This document shows positions 10,301-17,996 of a DNA stretch of 43,223 nucleotides, one piece after another. The first letter of the stretch is position 1. Each line of letters starts with the position of its first letter. The notes below the pieces were generated by a model that worked only from the letters and a program-made list of their open reading frames with translations, made no database searches and was not told the origin of the DNA. This DNA is from Bacteroidales bacterium. GTDB taxonomy: Bacteria > Bacteroidota > Bacteroidia > Bacteroidales > UBA12170. Position numbers and translations under genes: made by a program. The stretch is taken from contig JAGGWH010000032.1 in the NCBI GenBank assembly GCA_021157585.1, forward strand, positions 1 through 43,223, given 5' to 3'.

Positions 10301-12019
10301 CTGCTCCATAATTCTACCATTATAGCGTACCACACCCGACAAAGTCCCAAACCACAAATAGCCTTTAGAATCCTGAAAAATAGTTGTAACATCTTCCTGC
10401 GGCAATCCTTCGTCAACACCAACCATAATATGCGGTAAAGTTCCCGGCTGAGAAGATTCATAATAATTTTTAAGGAAGTCTTCTATAGTATTAAAAGAAG
10501 CTCCTCGGGCAATTTTACCAAGAGTATTTAAAAGACCGTTATTCGATGACTCTTCAATAAACTGCTCGACAGCTTTAGTTAGATTAGGTTGATCTTTTCG
10601 TGTTGCCCAATTTACTTTTAATTTCCCTAAAGAAACTTTTGATTCTAAATCGGGATATAAAAACGCATTGAAAATTACTGTATAATCAGCACGATCATTA
10701 CGTACATTTTTCACTAAATCGTTTGAGCTGGAAATAATTAAGTTTGTTATTCCATTATTGTGTAAAAGCTCTTCGTACATTGTATTACGCGCTGTAACAC
10801 CGGTAAAATAATTCAAATCGTTTATCGATTTAATATCCTTATCAGGCTTAGCCAAAACAGCATAATCAGATTCATAGATAGGCAACATATTTATTTTACG
10901 TTCTCGCCAATCTAGTGCAGCAAAAATATCAACCGCAATATCAAAATAATTAAAAATTTCCGGAGTATATGATGAGTCTTTAGTTATCAGGTTATTCTCA
11001 TCTTTCCAGTAAGTATTAAAATCGCTAACTACAACATATTCCATTTTAACACCAAGATATTCGGCAAATTCTTCTGCCAAAATATGCATAAACTGTTTTG
11101 TACCATTTTGATGAAAAACAAAATCACGCTCGCGCAAGGCAACCACAAGTTTCTTTGAGGACAAAATCTCATCTAAATCGCGATGATAAACTTGAATTGG
11201 GGTATGAGGAATTAAATGCTCTGCAAAACGAGAATACGTTTCTGAATACTTTTCATTATATAAATTGTCTAAAAAGCCATTATTTTCAATAGCTTTAAAA
11301 AAGGCCTCAACTTGTTGACTTAAAAGATTTCCCTTTTCGACAGCCCAAACAGTTTTAGCTACTTTATTTATCGGAAAAGTTAAAACAAACTCTTTATTAT
11401 TTAATTTGTTGAACGAAAGAGCATCTTCAGCATCTAAAATAATTCCATCTACTTTTCCATCGATTAAAAATTGCTTAGACGTATTTCCGTCTGGCGTTTT
11501 TACAAACTCAATCCCACCTCCTATTTTGGCATCTATAATTTCTAAACTATGAACAAAACTTGTCCCGTCCATCAAACCTATTTTCATTCCTTTCATCTGA
11601 TAAATATCGATAGGAATTTTTTCCAGGTCTTTTCTAACAACCAACATTTCGGCCGACAATAGTGTTTTGGCAAAATCGAAAAGTCTTTTTCGCCAAGCTA
11701 AAGGCGAAATAGTACTACAATAAATATCTACCTCTTTAAAAGCATCAGGAGTGTAGCTAATTGCGGAATTAGTTTCTAAATCTTTTGGCCGAACGCCATT
11801 ATTCTGAAACAGCTTATCCCATCCAACAACTACTTCAACCAATTCCAAATCCATAAATTGGGCAAATTCATATGCTAAGGTATAGTTTACGGTTCCTAAG
11901 TCCGTTTCATCGAATCCAACATACAGCTTCCCGCTTTGCAGTATCTTGTCTAAATCGCGTGCTACTGAACCAAATGGCAAAAAGACTATAAATAAAATTA
12001 TAAATTTTAATACCCTCAT
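7355..12019 (-). CDS. Hybrid sensor: two SBP domains, beta-propeller, Y_Y_Y, TM, SpoIIE phosphatase
   Basis: This 1554-residue protein has a signal peptide (1-20). Two bacterial periplasmic binding domains of the SBP_bac_3 type follow (about 22-270 and 281-525); each starts with a DLDxIL...LxV motif. Reg_prop repeats (about 540-1105, e.g. EDKNGNLYIATEKGV, DTKGLLWIATYHGLS) and a Y_Y_Y domain (about 1110-1212) come next. One membrane helix (about 1218-1240), a coiled coil (1241-1300) and a PP2C-type SpoIIE phosphatase (1315-1554) complete it. The phosphatase metal motifs are present: PRDIVSGDFYW (324-334 after residue 1000), DCTGHGVPGAF (1348-1358), FSDGYIDQFGG and IDDVT near the end. The inferred role is periplasmic ligand sensing coupled to cytoplasmic Ser/Thr dephosphorylation, perhaps of an anti-sigma-factor antagonist. 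No partner switch is adjacent, and the ligands are unknown. Confidence 0.85.
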   Translation of the reverse strand: MRVLKFIILFIVFLPFGSVARDLDKILQSGKLYVGFDETDLGTVNYTLAYEFAQFMDLELVEVVVGWDKLFQNNGVRPKDLETNSAISYTPDAFKEVDIYCSTISPLAWRKRLFDFAKTLLSAEMLVVRKDLEKIPIDIYQMKGMKIGLMDGTSFVHSLEIIDAKIGGGIEFVKTPDGNTSKQFLIDGKVDGIILDAEDALSFNKLNNKEFVLTFPINKVAKTVWAVEKGNLLSQQVEAFFKAIENNGFLDNLYNEKYSETYSRFAEHLIPHTPIQVYHRDLDEILSSKKLVVALRERDFVFHQNGTKQFMHILAEEFAEYLGVKMEYVVVSDFNTYWKDENNLITKDSSYTPEIFNYFDIAVDIFAALDWRERKINMLPIYESDYAVLAKPDKDIKSINDLNYFTGVTARNTMYEELLHNNGITNLIISSSNDLVKNVRNDRADYTVIFNAFLYPDLESKVSLGKLKVNWATRKDQPNLTKAVEQFIEESSNNGLLNTLGKIARGASFNTIEDFLKNYYESSQPGTLPHIMVGVDEGLPQEDVTTIFQDSKGYLWFGTLSGVVRYNGRIMEQLNTGNGLVHNTTNHITEDKNGNLYIATEKGVSCVLKDGKIVNYPTNFAINHIYIDKENTKWLVSDKGLYILEANKIRQVNDLIDIQSVGSITGMCQDTASKRTFIASKQGLYLVEKGQKRNKRIFIGEVYSVFVDRSNVLWFSSPGGLFYLSISDLIKGKSPVVLNKQLKMPKTPINGISQSKSGSIWLKNSTHLYQVISPQQPAIQYSSGDDLLNNFILSYTEDTEGNLWIGYSGGLQRIINNKNIRNLFPEELNSSIASVLHDPLGNVWVSSNKWIYRYNVETGKLQNISKKMGLDLGHGILRLLPNNNVLLLHDKGIFEINAKTLKIVYANKVSLKGLSDAFFSSKGELFVLSNRLGLVYYFKNYKGLFKILQNENTTNLLNLTEHQGKILGVNGNAIVSFDGAKFVEQQHFPYALSAISSIDNSLWIGSSEGLLLINNDSLKITPLGKNLIVKSIIPSRNRNHIWIGTNFGVYYFNKEDLKTVFKITAKEGLSGNEVVQNGLYLDTKGLLWIATYHGLSNFNLRGSVEAKSSPKCYLENVKINDSTIDFKNQNEFKYNQNNIAFELSGLFYSDEKSVIYEHYLRNENSTQTYFRTNKDHIVYYNNLRPGSYEFVYRAKGKDDIWSYTAGYKFSISKPFWQTWSFRILAFISIVLFLYFIYKINVRRIEQQKKQLEKIVKERTRDLEEANKKVVAQMNIAEQQRDHIEAQKQQITDSIYYAERIQKSLLPPNKAFEKYLNDYFVLFKPRDIVSGDFYWMVQFDRHLIIAEVDCTGHGVPGAFMSMLGISFLKEIVERERTTNPAHIMNHLRTAVITALGQDQKDAESKDGMDMSMVSINLDTLELQFAGANNPLYLIRKQSGAYPDLDHDRVKTSDNQLFEIKGDKMPIAIYDKMDDFEVFNIQLEKGDRIYIFSDGYIDQFGGPKGKKFKSPAFKRMLLEHRSTSLKESKALLEKAFTDWRGEEEQIDDVTLIGIEV

Positions 12020-12120
12020 ACAGGAAAAATTAGAAATAAGAATCTTATATATTACAAAGCTCTAAATTACAGATTTTAAGCTTGACGAAAAAATCATTTC
12101 GAGAAAACATCAAAATTATC

Positions 12121-13803
12121 CTATTTCTTTTCGTTCACAGCAATAGCAGTACACTTTCTTTCTAGATGCTCTCTTTCGTACAAATTAGGTATTTCCAAAA
12201 GCAAAGCTTTTTGATAGGATTGGTATGCACTATCAATTTGCCCAAAATTTACATAGTAATCGCCTATTAATTCCCAAGTATAAAAAAAGTTGGGATTAAC
12301 TCCTGTAAATGATTCTAACACTTCTGAATTTACTGTTGAATTCTTTTCAATTGCGAACTCAATCTTCTTTCTTAATTTTTTATAGCTTAAGAATGATTTA
12401 TAAGTAGTTGATAGTTGTAATGTATCAGGAGCAATAACTTCTTGTCCGAAGTTCTCATCCATAAGCATAGAAGGATTTTTAAAAATTTCTTCAAGCGAAT
12501 AGGGTAAATAAGCTCCTAATTGAAATGGCTTAGTTGAAATCCATAGCTTCTTTTGCTCGGGTTTAAATAAGATAGAATGATGAGCAATAAACTGATTTAA
12601 AGCCAATTCATTTCCTAAACCAATTGACTTATTTTCAGCTCCATATGGATTTCTTAAAAAAGATACAAAATCATTCAAATCAAATGAAGTCTTTGTATTC
12701 AGGAGCTCCTCTACCCTTTCAAACCTTAGTCCGGTTGCATTTTCCCTAAGGTTTTCCTGATTCAATTTTTCATTAAATAAAACAGGACTTTGAAAATGAT
12801 TCGTTAGAATTTGTTCTGTTTTTGTTCCTGCTCTAAACAAGATGGTTGTATCAGGAGTTTTCTCAATTATAGCGGTTTGTCCATCTTCACTTGAACCAAT
12901 AAAAAAAGTTTCCGCAACAAAACTTGCACGTTTTTTTGCAATAGAATAAGCTTCATCAATTGTGGATGCATATTGAACAATTTCACGAGCAATAATAGAT
13001 ACTGGCGTTTTTGCCGTAAACGGGATTTCTGATTTAGCAGCATTCAAAGTAATGCTTAATCCTTGATTATTCATCCCCGAAACAACACCACTCATTCCTG
13101 ACCAAGAAAGCGATACGAAATTATATCCGCTATCTGGAGAGATAAACATAAGCACCTTATTCTCAGCGAATTTATCGCCTACATAGAAGTCAAAATTTCT
13201 TCCTATCAACAAAGTAGAATCTACAGAAAGACTATCCCAAACCGAGAAAGCAGTACAAGCAACTAAGTTAAGGTTTTGCATTGCATGCCCAATATCATGA
13301 GCAGCATGATAATTCAATTGACGCTCATAATTATCTCCAATAAAATCAAAACTATCATCGGCAAAAAGTGAAACCGCTTTAATTTCTTTTTGATATTCTA
13401 AAGGAATATAATCAGGCAAATTCCGATTCATAAATGAAGTAACATATTTCAGGAATTTCAAGTACTTTTCACTTGGAATCATTTTTTTTATCTGCTTAAC
13501 AAAAGCCTCTTCCTGAATAAACATCAATTCTTGAGAAAGAATTCCATGGCTGTATCCTATTTCTTCCGGACTTCCTTGTAAATACATCTCCCAGATTCCA
13601 TATGAATTCTTACGTAAGAAATTCTGCTTAAATAAAAAAGTGGAATCATTAAGTTTTGTTCTTTCTGAGCTTTTCAGTTGTTTCAAGTCCAATATCGGAG
13701 CTTCAATTTGAACAGCAAAATAAAAATAAATACTAAAAAGCACAGCAATTCCCAAAATTGGCAACAATAGCTTTAATAATATTTTTAGTACTCTTGAAAA
13801 CAT
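12121..13803 (-). CDS. C45-family autoproteolytic acyltransferase/hydrolase-like protein
   Basis: This 560-residue protein has an N-terminal membrane anchor (about 5-30). Its core is of the peptidase C45 / acyl-CoA:6-aminopenicillanate acyltransferase (Ntn-hydrolase) type. Cys183 in VACTAFSVWDS is the likely nucleophile freed by self-cleavage; GRNFDFY (201-207) and GMNNQGLSI (243-251) are the conserved segments after it. A TPR-like helical tail (about 505-550) contains YQSYQKALLLE. It follows the FAD oxidoreductase by about 30 nt on the same strand. Homologues of this kind occur in flexirubin/aryl-polyene clusters, where acyl transfer or hydrolysis is plausible. The substrate is not known. 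Confidence 0.75.
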   Translation of the reverse strand: MFSRVLKILLKLLLPILGIAVLFSIYFYFAVQIEAPILDLKQLKSSERTKLNDSTFLFKQNFLRKNSYGIWEMYLQGSPEEIGYSHGILSQELMFIQEEAFVKQIKKMIPSEKYLKFLKYVTSFMNRNLPDYIPLEYQKEIKAVSLFADDSFDFIGDNYERQLNYHAAHDIGHAMQNLNLVACTAFSVWDSLSVDSTLLIGRNFDFYVGDKFAENKVLMFISPDSGYNFVSLSWSGMSGVVSGMNNQGLSITLNAAKSEIPFTAKTPVSIIAREIVQYASTIDEAYSIAKKRASFVAETFFIGSSEDGQTAIIEKTPDTTILFRAGTKTEQILTNHFQSPVLFNEKLNQENLRENATGLRFERVEELLNTKTSFDLNDFVSFLRNPYGAENKSIGLGNELALNQFIAHHSILFKPEQKKLWISTKPFQLGAYLPYSLEEIFKNPSMLMDENFGQEVIAPDTLQLSTTYKSFLSYKKLRKKIEFAIEKNSTVNSEVLESFTGVNPNFFYTWELIGDYYVNFGQIDSAYQSYQKALLLEIPNLYEREHLERKCTAIAVNEKK

Positions 13804-13831
13804 ATATTTCTCAAATTAAACAATACCAATA

Positions 13832-15373
13832 TTATCGGATTGTATCATAAATTTTTGTTGTTAAATATTCTAAACCTATCAATTCTCCCACAGTTAAAAT
13901 CGCGCCTGCCGTCACTCCTAAAGCACCATGCATATTCATATTTTGCCCTGTAAAAAACAAATTAGGAATTGCTGTTCTTGGCAAAACAATGGTAGAATAT
14001 GGATTTTCATGATCTTTTAAAACACCATAAGAAGAACCGTTTCTTGTTCCCGTATAATCGCGATAGCTTAATGGTGTTGAAGTATAATACTTTAATATTT
14101 TAGAGCGAAAACCCGGAATTCTTTTTTCCACAAGATCAATTAACTGCTCAGCTTTTTCTCTTTTAAAATCTAAATATTCTTGTCCGCGATTTTCCACAAA
14201 AGTATTTTCCCATTTCTTCACATCTCCAAAAGACATAGGCGATAAAGCGGTAGCATGACTTACCCATTCGGGATTTTGTGAAGAAGCAGGAGTATAAAAA
14301 TAAAAATGTTGAGGCCAAGGATTGGCATCATTATGCCAAACATCCTGAGCCGCAAAATGATAGATATTTCGTGGAATATACTGAAAGCTATTCTTTTTTA
14401 GAATAAAATAAACACTAAACATTCCGTTGGTATCAGACAAATTGTTAATTCTTTTACGATAAACCTTTTTCAAACGAGTATCGTCAATTAATTTCAATGT
14501 TACTGCCGGATGAATATTAGAAATAATTTTTTTTGCGAAAAACTTTTCTCCGTTTAGCGTTTCAACACTTACACTTTCATTATCTTGAAAATTAATCTTA
14601 CAAACTTCAGAATTATTATGCAATTCGCCGCCTTGAGTACGGATTTTGTTAACCAATGCATCTGATAATTGCTGACTTCCATCCACAAAACGCCAAGCAC
14701 TTTCAATAAATTGACGGTTTACTAAAGCATGAACATAAAAGGGCGTTTTTACTTTATCGCCACCATATAAAATATTAGCAGCACCTAAAACATTACGAAA
14801 CCTCTTATCCGGATGCAAAGATTTTATATAATCCCAAGCTCCACCAATACGATAATTCTCGTCCTTAACTATTGATTTAAACTTTTCTAAATGCAAAAGC
14901 GGAAAACCATCGGTAATCTCCCATATCTTCTTTAAATAAGATTCTATTACTTTTCTCTTTTCGGGAAATTCTATAGCTAAATTTTCAATAAAGTTATCAT
15001 ATCCTTGTGCATAGTTATAGCGCTTACCATCATTTGCAAAACTAATTTGTTCAAATGCCTTAACATCTAATTGCCTTAGATTCAAGTCATCAATAATACC
15101 TAAATAATTAAAATATCTATGCAGAAACTGATCCTCAGCCATTGCTCCAATATAATTCATACCGGTGCCAAAATGATATCCGTCGCGTTTAAAAGTCTGT
15201 AAGTTTCCCCCAAACTGCCAGTGTTGCTCCAAAACAAGCACTCTCATTCCCTCCTTACTCAGTAGAGCAGCAGATACAAGACCTCCTAAACCACTTCCTG
15301 CAATTATTACATCAAACTTATGTCTCACTTGGGAATTTTTATTTGCGAAGCTAAGGATATTCTTAAAACTCAA
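13832..15373 (-). CDS. FAD-dependent oxidoreductase, phytoene desaturase/retinol saturase-like
   Basis: This 513-residue protein begins, after a short leader, with a dinucleotide-binding fold: DVIIAGSGLGG (21-31) and an acidic strand end VLVLEQHWQFGGNL. The C-terminal FAD motif is FFTGQNMNMHGALGVTAG. This is the CrtI/CrtISO/all-trans-retinol 13,14-reductase family, which desaturates, saturates or isomerises conjugated polyenes. No crtB or other carotenoid gene is nearby, but a C45 protein, an MMPL exporter, a hot-dog dehydratase-like protein and an acyltransferase are. A role on an aryl-polyene-like chain is therefore more likely than one on phytoene. It forms a pair with the C45 gene. Confidence 0.8.
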   Translation of the reverse strand: MSFKNILSFANKNSQVRHKFDVIIAGSGLGGLVSAALLSKEGMRVLVLEQHWQFGGNLQTFKRDGYHFGTGMNYIGAMAEDQFLHRYFNYLGIIDDLNLRQLDVKAFEQISFANDGKRYNYAQGYDNFIENLAIEFPEKRKVIESYLKKIWEITDGFPLLHLEKFKSIVKDENYRIGGAWDYIKSLHPDKRFRNVLGAANILYGGDKVKTPFYVHALVNRQFIESAWRFVDGSQQLSDALVNKIRTQGGELHNNSEVCKINFQDNESVSVETLNGEKFFAKKIISNIHPAVTLKLIDDTRLKKVYRKRINNLSDTNGMFSVYFILKKNSFQYIPRNIYHFAAQDVWHNDANPWPQHFYFYTPASSQNPEWVSHATALSPMSFGDVKKWENTFVENRGQEYLDFKREKAEQLIDLVEKRIPGFRSKILKYYTSTPLSYRDYTGTRNGSSYGVLKDHENPYSTIVLPRTAIPNLFFTGQNMNMHGALGVTAGAILTVGELIGLEYLTTKIYDTIR

Positions 15374-15601
15374 AACTCATTTTTACTTTTATTTATTTTT
15401 TTATCTCATTTCCGAAACTTATTCCAAAATTCAAACCATTTCTCAAAATGAGAGTGTTGTTCTTATTTAGAATCATTCCATTTGAATTTAATCTATTGAT
15501 TATTAGTTATTTAAGAAAACCTCAGTGAAAACGGCACATTTTTTGAACAGGGCAACTTGCAAGAAAAGGCAAAGGGTCAAAAAAGAAATTAAGCTATTTA
15601 A

Positions 15602-16960
15602 ATGAAGAGATTATTCTATTTATCGTTAATACTGGGACTAATTCTGGTGAGTTGTAATAAGCCACCCGAAATCCCTAGTATTCAAGACGTTATTTTTCAA
15701 GCAACTACTAATACTTCGGGACTAAAATCTTCTTGTGATAATCCCATAGCTAACTTTGCACTAATCGAGATTGACGGGATAACTCAACAAGTAGGCGTGT
15801 TTTACTTAGACGACAAAATATATACCAATACTCTTAAGCTTGCTCCTGGTAACCATACACTAAACATGTTTGTTCTCGTTAACGATGGAGGGACTCCCGA
15901 TAATCCTGATGGAGATATTATTGTTCAGGCTGCACCACTTAGTGGTAACACTTTTGCAAATTTCGTAAGTAAACCCCTACCTTTTAACTTTAAAGTAGAT
16001 GCATTTTATAAAACAGAAATTCCAATTGAACTTTTATGTTATGAAGCCGCCGATTATGACGACTTTGGCTTCGCTTGGTTTAGTATTGAAGAAATAGCCG
16101 TTCGTGAGTTTTGCTTTTTTGGTGATATCTGTATAGATGATTATATGAGCTATACCGGTTCTCTATATGAGAATCAGCGTAATGGACTTCAGCACGATAT
16201 GCCTGCAATTTTTAAAATTGACGTTATACGGAATGACAATCTGTTAATTACTTACGATAATGCTGAATGGTATGGCGAAGGGCGTCCCTTATGTGTCGAT
16301 TACCCCGATTATTCAAACTATACCGATAATTACAAATTCGTTCTGTCTATACTGTTAAAGGAAGGTGAAGAGTTTAATTATGTTGAATTATATACTTGGG
16401 AAACAACAGATGCAGAACAATTACCTAATATCGGAAGTGATAATATATTAGATTTTGTTCTTGGAGACTGTGTCCCTGATGCCGATCTTATTATTCCTCC
16501 TATAGATGAGCCTACTCCTACTCCATTTACCGGTGAAGAAACCGCTTTTGCTTACGGTGGAGAAGAAAATGCATCTTGCTTTATTGAAGATGGTTTTGGT
16601 AACTGGGGATGGACAAATGGAAAATACAATGAAGGTGATTATACCTTAGAACTTTTAGCTGGAGTTGGTGACTGTGATCAAACAAAAGGTTATGACGTTG
16701 GAGAAGTTTTACTTTCCTACCATAATGGAAGCATTTCAGTAAGCTATAATGTTACTTCGACTTATGAATTACAAGCTGTTCAGCTTTATGTGGGCTATGA
16801 AAAATATCCTGAAAAAAATGGTACCCCAACAGTTGCTCCCGGACAATACACAATAATTGATGATGAGCTTAACTCAGGAACTACCAGCTATACATTTAAT
16901 TTGGACGGATTTAGTGAAAAAATATATATAATCGCACATGCAGATGTTTTAGGAAATTAA
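15602..16960 (+). CDS. Tandem paralogous lipoprotein 1, with secreted beta-rich C-terminal module
   Basis: This 452-residue protein has a lipoprotein signal peptide with lipobox LVSC, lipidated Cys18. Residues about 25-300 form a module shared with the two downstream genes: HYALIEID-like strand, GNHTL, PLPF..VDAFYK, ELLCYEA, FGFAWF, REFCFFGD, then LDFVLGDCVPDADL. Conserved cysteines suggest disulfides. The C-terminal about 150 residues, from TAFAYGGEENASCF through NWGWTNG and TVAPGQYTI to IYIIAHADV, are a separate beta-sandwich-like module. I have seen this pattern in other Bacteroidetes secreted proteins, but no function is known to me. The protein is probably exposed on the outer membrane or cell surface. 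It is the first gene of a three-gene plus-strand run. Confidence 0.75.
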   Translation: MKRLFYLSLILGLILVSCNKPPEIPSIQDVIFQATTNTSGLKSSCDNPIANFALIEIDGITQQVGVFYLDDKIYTNTLKLAPGNHTLNMFVLVNDGGTPDNPDGDIIVQAAPLSGNTFANFVSKPLPFNFKVDAFYKTEIPIELLCYEAADYDDFGFAWFSIEEIAVREFCFFGDICIDDYMSYTGSLYENQRNGLQHDMPAIFKIDVIRNDNLLITYDNAEWYGEGRPLCVDYPDYSNYTDNYKFVLSILLKEGEEFNYVELYTWETTDAEQLPNIGSDNILDFVLGDCVPDADLIIPPIDEPTPTPFTGEETAFAYGGEENASCFIEDGFGNWGWTNGKYNEGDYTLELLAGVGDCDQTKGYDVGEVLLSYHNGSISVSYNVTSTYELQAVQLYVGYEKYPEKNGTPTVAPGQYTIIDDELNSGTTSYTFNLDGFSEKIYIIAHADVLGN

Positions 16961-17019
16961 TAACCTTAAGATATAAAGACAAAAATTAAACAAGTGCAAA
17001 GCACATAAAAACAAAAATT

Positions 17020-17952
17020 ATGAAAAAATTATTCTATTTATTTTTAATGGTCGGTCTAATAATCGTAAGCTGTAACAAGCCTGCAGATGTACCTGCTACA
17101 CAAGAAGTAGTTTTTAAAGCAACTACTGCCACTACCGGGTTAAAAGCAGGTGACTGCGACACTGAAGTTGCTCATTACGCTTTAATAGAGATTGATAATG
17201 ATATTCTTAAAGTAGATGTATTTTATTTAGAAGGAATGATCTACACTAACACTATTAAACTTTCTCCCGGAAATCATACAATTAAAAGTTTTGTACTTAA
17301 AAATGATAACGGAACACCAAACGATGATACCGATGACATCATTGTAAAAGCAACTCCTTTAATAGGTTCTGATTATGCCGGATTTGTTCAAAATCCACTT
17401 CCTTTCGACTTTAATGTTGATGCTTTTTATAAAGCTGAGGTAAATATTGAAATCCTTTGTTTTGAAGCTGCAGAAATTACTGACTTTGGCTTTGCTTGGT
17501 TTACTGTTAACGAAATTACAGTACGCGAACTTTGTTTCTTTGGTGACTTCTGTACAGATGATTATATGGATTATACAAACACATTATATGGTTCTCAAAC
17601 CTATGGTGTTCGTCACGATATGCCTGCTATCTTTAAAATAGACATTTACAGAAACAACACCTTTTTAATTAGCTACAATAATGAATACCATGCAGATGGA
17701 TCAGACTGGTTTGGTGAAGGAGCAGCTTTATGTGTGCAATATCCCGATTTTGAGAATGTTACAGACAATTACAAATTCGAACTTTGGGTTAAAGTTTTAG
17801 TTGGTAACTCTTTTGAATACAAGTTATTCCACACCTTTACAACTACCGATGCAGGACAATTAAATTCAGGAGCAGACAATATTCTTGACTTTGTAATTGG
17901 CGACTGTGTCCCTGATGCCGATTTAGTTTTACCTGCTTATTATAATAATTAG
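17020..17952 (+). CDS. Tandem paralogous lipoprotein 2, core module only
   Basis: The 310-residue protein has a lipobox at IVSC (Cys18) and the shared module of the triplet, ending GDCVPDADLVLPAYYNN with no C-terminal extension. Residues encoded by 17164-17555 are identical to those of the next gene. It lies 59 nt after lipoprotein 1 and 44 nt before lipoprotein 3 and is probably co-transcribed with them. The function is unknown. It may be a minimal or structural member of a surface assembly, but that is inference. Confidence 0.75.
   Translation: MKKLFYLFLMVGLIIVSCNKPADVPATQEVVFKATTATTGLKAGDCDTEVAHYALIEIDNDILKVDVFYLEGMIYTNTIKLSPGNHTIKSFVLKNDNGTPNDDTDDIIVKATPLIGSDYAGFVQNPLPFDFNVDAFYKAEVNIEILCFEAAEITDFGFAWFTVNEITVRELCFFGDFCTDDYMDYTNTLYGSQTYGVRHDMPAIFKIDIYRNNTFLISYNNEYHADGSDWFGEGAALCVQYPDFENVTDNYKFELWVKVLVGNSFEYKLFHTFTTTDAGQLNSGADNILDFVIGDCVPDADLVLPAYYNN
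17164..17555 (+). repeat. 392-bp near-identical block, copy A
   Basis: This block matches 18141-18532 with 4 differences in 392 nt, all at third codon positions and all synonymous. Outside the block the two genes diverge sharply, especially after CTTCTGTAC. It is the trace of recent duplication or gene conversion between the paralogous lipoproteins. Confidence 0.9.
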
Positions 17953-17996
17953 AAATTAATATAAAAACAGAATTAAACATTTAAAAAACAATTGAT

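Noticed and set aside
12020-12120. Promoter for the large sensor at TAATTTAG
   Set aside because: The -7-like word has one mismatch and there is no TTTG at the right distance, only a T run, so the support is too weak.
13832-15373. Carotenoid biosynthesis (crtI)
   Set aside because: No phytoene synthase, cyclase or hydroxylase is near, and the context fits an aryl-polyene-like gene set better.
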